Assembly: GCA_001695595.3 (NCBI GenBank)
Contig: MBPM02000003.1
Location: forward strand, 2,621,545 to 2,685,544
DNA length: 64,000 nt
From: Plasmopara viticola
Lineage: Eukaryota > Oomycota > Peronosporomycetes > Peronosporales > Peronosporaceae
Direction: 5' to 3'
How positions within the stretch are numbered: the stretch's first letter is position 1; each line of letters starts with the position of its first letter. The notes under the pieces were generated by a model, which was given only the letters and a program-made list of their open reading frames with translations, did no database searches and was not told the origin of the DNA. Shown one piece after another: positions 60,621 through 64,000 of this stretch. Position numbers and translations under genes: made by a program.

Positions 60621-61086
60621 TCGTTATGCCACAAACACTAGACGATGTAATTGATGCCACTCACAATACCTTCAAATTGCTTCGCGGTTTATAGCCGTAT
60701 ATCTCTGCTGCCACATACCCTACTCACTCCTCTACATGCACGCGTTCACAAGCCATTTATACAGCTCACTAGCTGGCCAAAAGCAGTTGCCTGTCAGATC
60801 AACCAGTGCCGAGTCACACTGGTTTTGATAGAGTTAGATGACACACTTAGGGAATAGAAAGGCTCAAAGGCCTTTTTAATAGTCTTGACGTCAGCCGGAA
60901 GGATCCGGAGTCAAGCTCCATCAGAAACAGTTCTTGACTTCAGTATATAAGTGTATTGCTTTGAACTGGTCCTTAAGTGACTTCTTCACCAGCTATTCGT
61001 GGTCTTGATGATGCGAAGTGTTTGTGAGTGTCGCCAAATGCTCGAGAAACTCCCAGAAACAAGTTTGCGAACGAGATCAAAAACAC

Positions 61087-61158
61087 CTTCCCGTCCGGGA
61101 ATTGAACCCGGGTCACCCGCGTGACAGGCGGGTATACTAACCACTATACTAACGAGAA
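61087..61158 (-). tRNA. tRNA-Asp(GTC)
   Basis: Intact; 538 bp to the next copy. Confidence 0.97.
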
Positions 61159-61624
61159 TCGTTATGCCACAAACACTAGACGATGTAATTGATGCCACTC
61201 ACAATACCTTCAAATTGCTTCGCGGTTTATAGCCGTATATCTCTGCTGCCACATACCCTACTCACTCCTCTACATGCACGCGTTCACAAGCCATTTATAC
61301 AGCTCACTAGCTGGCCAAAAGCAGTTGCCTGTCAGATCAACCAGTGCCGAGTCACACTGGTTTTGATAGAGTTAGATGACACACTTAGGGAATAGAAAGG
61401 CTCAAAGGCCTTTTTAATAGTCTTGACGTCAGCCGGAAGGATCCGGAGTCAAGCTCCATCAGAAACAGTTCTTGACTTCAGTATATAAGTGTATTGCTTT
61501 GAACTGGTCCTTAAGTGACTTCTTCACCAGCTATTCGTGGTCTTGATGATGCGAAGTGTTTGTGAGTGTCGCCAAATGCTCGAGAAACTCCCAGAAACAA
61601 GTTTGCGAACGAGATCAAAAACAC

Positions 61625-61696
61625 CTTCCCGTCCGGGAATTGAACCCGGGTCACCCGCGTGACAGGCGGGTATACTAACCACTATACTAACGAGAA
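61625..61696 (-). tRNA. tRNA-Asp(GTC)
   Basis: Intact; 538 bp to the next copy. Confidence 0.97.
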
Positions 61697-62162
61697 TCGT
61701 TATGCCACAAACACTAGACGATGTAATTGATGCCACTCACAATACCTTCAAATTGCTTCGCGGTTTATAGCCGTATATCTCTGCTGCCACATACCCTACT
61801 CACTCCTCTACATGCACGCGTTCACAAGCCATTTATACAGCTCACTAGCTGGCCAAAAGCAGTTGCCTGTCAGATCAACCAGTGCCGAGTCACACTGGTT
61901 TTGATAGAGTTAGATGACACACTTAGGGAATAGAAAGGCTCAAAGGCCTTTTTAATAGTCTTGACGTCAGCCGGAAGGATCCGGAGTCAAGCTCCATCAG
62001 AAACAGTTCTTGACTTCAGTATATAAGTGTATTGCTTTGAACTGGTCCTTAAGTGACTTCTTCACCAGCTATTCGTGGTCTTGATGATGCGAAGTGTTTG
62101 TGAGTGTCGCCAAATGCTCGAGAAACTCCCAGAAACAAGTTTGCGAACGAGATCAAAAACAC

Positions 62163-62234
62163 CTTCCCGTCCGGGAATTGAACCCGGGTCACCCGCGTGA
62201 CAGGCGGGTATACTAACCACTATACTAACGAGAA
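62163..62234 (-). tRNA. tRNA-Asp(GTC)
   Basis: Intact; 538 bp to the next copy. Confidence 0.97.
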
Positions 62235-62700
62235 TCGTTATGCCACAAACACTAGACGATGTAATTGATGCCACTCACAATACCTTCAAATTGCTTCGCG
62301 GTTTATAGCCGTATATCTCTGCTGCCACATACCCTACTCACTCCTCTACATGCACGCGTTCACAAGCCATTTATACAGCTCACTAGCTGGCCAAAAGCAG
62401 TTGCCTGTCAGATCAACCAGTGCCGAGTCACACTGGTTTTGATAGAGTTAGATGACACACTTAGGGAATAGAAAGGCTCAAAGGCCTTTTTAATAGTCTT
62501 GACGTCAGCCGGAAGGATCCGGAGTCAAGCTCCATCAGAAACAGTTCTTGACTTCAGTATATAAGTGTATTGCTTTGAACTGGTCCTTAAGTGACTTCTT
62601 CACCAGCTATTCGTGGTCTTGATGATGCGAAGTGTTTGTGAGTGTCGCCAAATGCTCGAGAAACTCCCAGAAACAAGTTTGCGAACGAGATCAAAAACAC

Positions 62701-62772
62701 CTTCCCGTCCGGGAATTGAACCCGGGTCACCCGCGTGACAGGCGGGTATACTAACCACTATACTAACGAGAA
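62701..62772 (-). tRNA. tRNA-Asp(GTC)
   Basis: Intact; 538 bp to the next copy. The spacer to its right has the new allele GGATTTGAT instead of GGTTTTGAT. Confidence 0.97.
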
Positions 62773-63238
62773 TCGTTATGCCACAAACACTAGACGATGT
62801 AATTGATGCCACTCACAATACCTTCAAATTGCTTCGCGGTTTATAGCCGTATATCTCTGCTGCCACATACCCTACTCACTCCTCTACATGCACGCGTTCA
62901 CAAGCCATTTATACAGCTCACTAGCTGGCCAAAAGCAGTTGCCTGTCAGATCAACCAGTGCCGAGTCACACTGGATTTGATAGAGTTAGATGACACACTT
63001 AGGGAATAGAAAGGCTCAAAGGCCTTTTTAATAGTCTTGACGTCAGCCGGAAGGATCCGGAGTCAAGCTCCATCAGAAACAGTTCTTGACTTCAGTATAT
63101 AAGTGTATTGCTTTGAACTGGTCCTTAAGTGACTTCTTCACCAGCTATTCGTGGTCTTGATGATGCGAAGTGTTTGTGAGTGTCGCCAAATGCTCGAGAA
63201 ACTCCCAGAAACAAGTTTGCGAACGAGATCAAAAACAC

Positions 63239-63310
63239 CTTCCCGTCCGGGAATTGAACCCGGGTCACCCGCGTGACAGGCGGGTATACTAACCACTATA
63301 CTAACGAGAA
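63239..63310 (-). tRNA. tRNA-Asp(GTC)
   Basis: Intact; 538 bp to the next copy. The spacer to its right also has the GGATTTGAT allele. Confidence 0.97.
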
Positions 63311-63776
63311 TCGTTATGCCACAAACACTAGACGATGTAATTGATGCCACTCACAATACCTTCAAATTGCTTCGCGGTTTATAGCCGTATATCTCTGCTG
63401 CCACATACCCTACTCACTCCTCTACATGCACGCGTTCACAAGCCATTTATACAGCTCACTAGCTGGCCAAAAGCAGTTGCCTGTCAGATCAACCAGTGCC
63501 GAGTCACACTGGATTTGATAGAGTTAGATGACACACTTAGGGAATAGAAAGGCTCAAAGGCCTTTTTAATAGTCTTGACGTCAGCCGGAAGGATCCGGAG
63601 TCAAGCTCCATCAGAAACAGTTCTTGACTTCAGTATATAAGTGTATTGCTTTGAACTGGTCCTTAAGTGACTTCTTCACCAGCTATTCGTGGTCTTGATG
63701 ATGCGAAGTGTTTGTGAGTGTCGCCAAATGCTCGAGAAACTCCCAGAAACAAGTTTGCGAACGAGATCAAAAACAC

Positions 63777-63848
63777 CTTCCCGTCCGGGAATTGAACCCG
63801 GGTCACCCGCGTGACAGGCGGGTATACTAACCACTATACTAACGAGAA
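63777..63848 (-). tRNA. tRNA-Asp(GTC), last copy in the window
   Basis: Intact. The window ends 152 bp later inside the following spacer, so the array continues beyond the edge. Confidence 0.97.
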
Positions 63849-64000
63849 TCGTTATGCCACAAACACTAGACGATGTAATTGATGCCACTCACAATACCTT
63901 CAAATTGCTTCGCGGTTTATAGCCGTATATCTCTGCTGCCACATACCCTACTCACTCCTCTACATGCACGCGTTCACAAGCCATTTATACAGCTCACTAG

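Larger units (their letters stand above)
26640..64000 (-). repeat. Tandem tRNA-Asp(GTC) array, 537/538-bp units
   Basis: More than 37 kb of head-to-tail units follow ADA2 and run off the right edge. Each standard unit has one minus-strand 72-nt tRNA-Asp gene plus ~465 bp of spacer. From 34,217 on, unit length alternates only between 538 and 537 bp, set by a GGTTTTGAT or GGTTTGAT variant in the spacer. I place 72 tRNA-Asp loci, about 60 intact. The left flank (26.6-31 kb) is diverged with shortened units; 31-34.6 kb is nearly standard with scattered variants (CTTGAG, CTCGAG versus the core CTTAAG in the spacer); the core is near-identical. The units carry no conserved protein: the recurring short frames are read-through of the tRNA and spacer. 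Confidence 0.97.

Noticed and set aside
31092..63547. Repeated 68-residue plus-strand open frames (MMPLTIPSN...)
   Set aside because: They lie in the spacer and lose their frame in every 537-bp unit through the T3/T4 change, so no coding constraint is visible.
33579..63888. Dozens of identical 70-residue minus-strand open frames (MASITSSSV...)
   Set aside because: They read through the tRNA-Asp gene and its flank. The middle part is the well-known spurious translation of a tRNA, and the repetition comes from the array.
26640..64000. CRISPR-like or bacterial repeat array
   Set aside because: Unit length, tRNA content, lack of variable spacers and the eukaryotic neighbours exclude it.

Overview
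The window is nuclear DNA of a eukaryote with compact genes and very short introns (59-97 bp, GT...AG). The gene set (NUF2, ADA2 with ZZ-SANT-SWIRM, two cis-prenyltransferases, a TrmB-type tRNA methyltransferase), the moderately AT-rich spacers and a decayed Ty3/gypsy integrase fit a stramenopile, most likely an oomycete of the Phytophthora/downy-mildew type. This placement is inference; no marker in the window proves it.

Layout. 1-3.4 kb: the 3' end of a leucine-rich-repeat gene (+) convergent with the kinetochore gene NUF2 (-). 3.4-12.7 kb: gene-poor DNA with an LTR-like palindrome, a broken gypsy integrase (-) and a block of decayed coding-like sequence. 12.7-13.7 kb: a five-exon cis-prenyltransferase (+). 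13.7-22.3 kb: gene-poor DNA with an old tandem duplication just 3' of that gene. 22.3-26.6 kb: a dense cluster of TrmB (-), a second membrane-anchored cis-prenyltransferase (+, divergent, 71 bp away) and ADA2 (+, 112 bp further on).

26.6-64.0 kb: the outstanding feature, a tandem array in which each 537/538-bp unit carries one 72-nt tRNA-Asp(GTC) gene on the minus strand, with internal A and B boxes and a T5 Pol III terminator 3 nt after the gene. I place 72 tRNA-Asp loci: about 60 intact and apparently identical copies from 30,990 to the right edge, and about 12 diverged, shortened or truncated copies, ten of them in the left flank next to ADA2. The array runs off the window, so its true size is unknown. 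Decay increases toward the left edge, where three copies of a 151-bp 'half-tRNA' unit share one breakpoint. Within the homogeneous core a one-base T3/T4 spacer polymorphism divides the units into 537- and 538-bp types arranged in runs, a record of recent amplification. Every core spacer also carries a TGACGTCA palindrome and a plus-strand TATATAAG about 50 bp further on.

How the parts fit. The protein genes are housekeeping (chromosome segregation, transcription coactivation, dolichol/polyprenol synthesis, tRNA modification) and form no operon-like pathway. The array is a separate entity: a tRNA supply locus, a structural chromosome element, or both.
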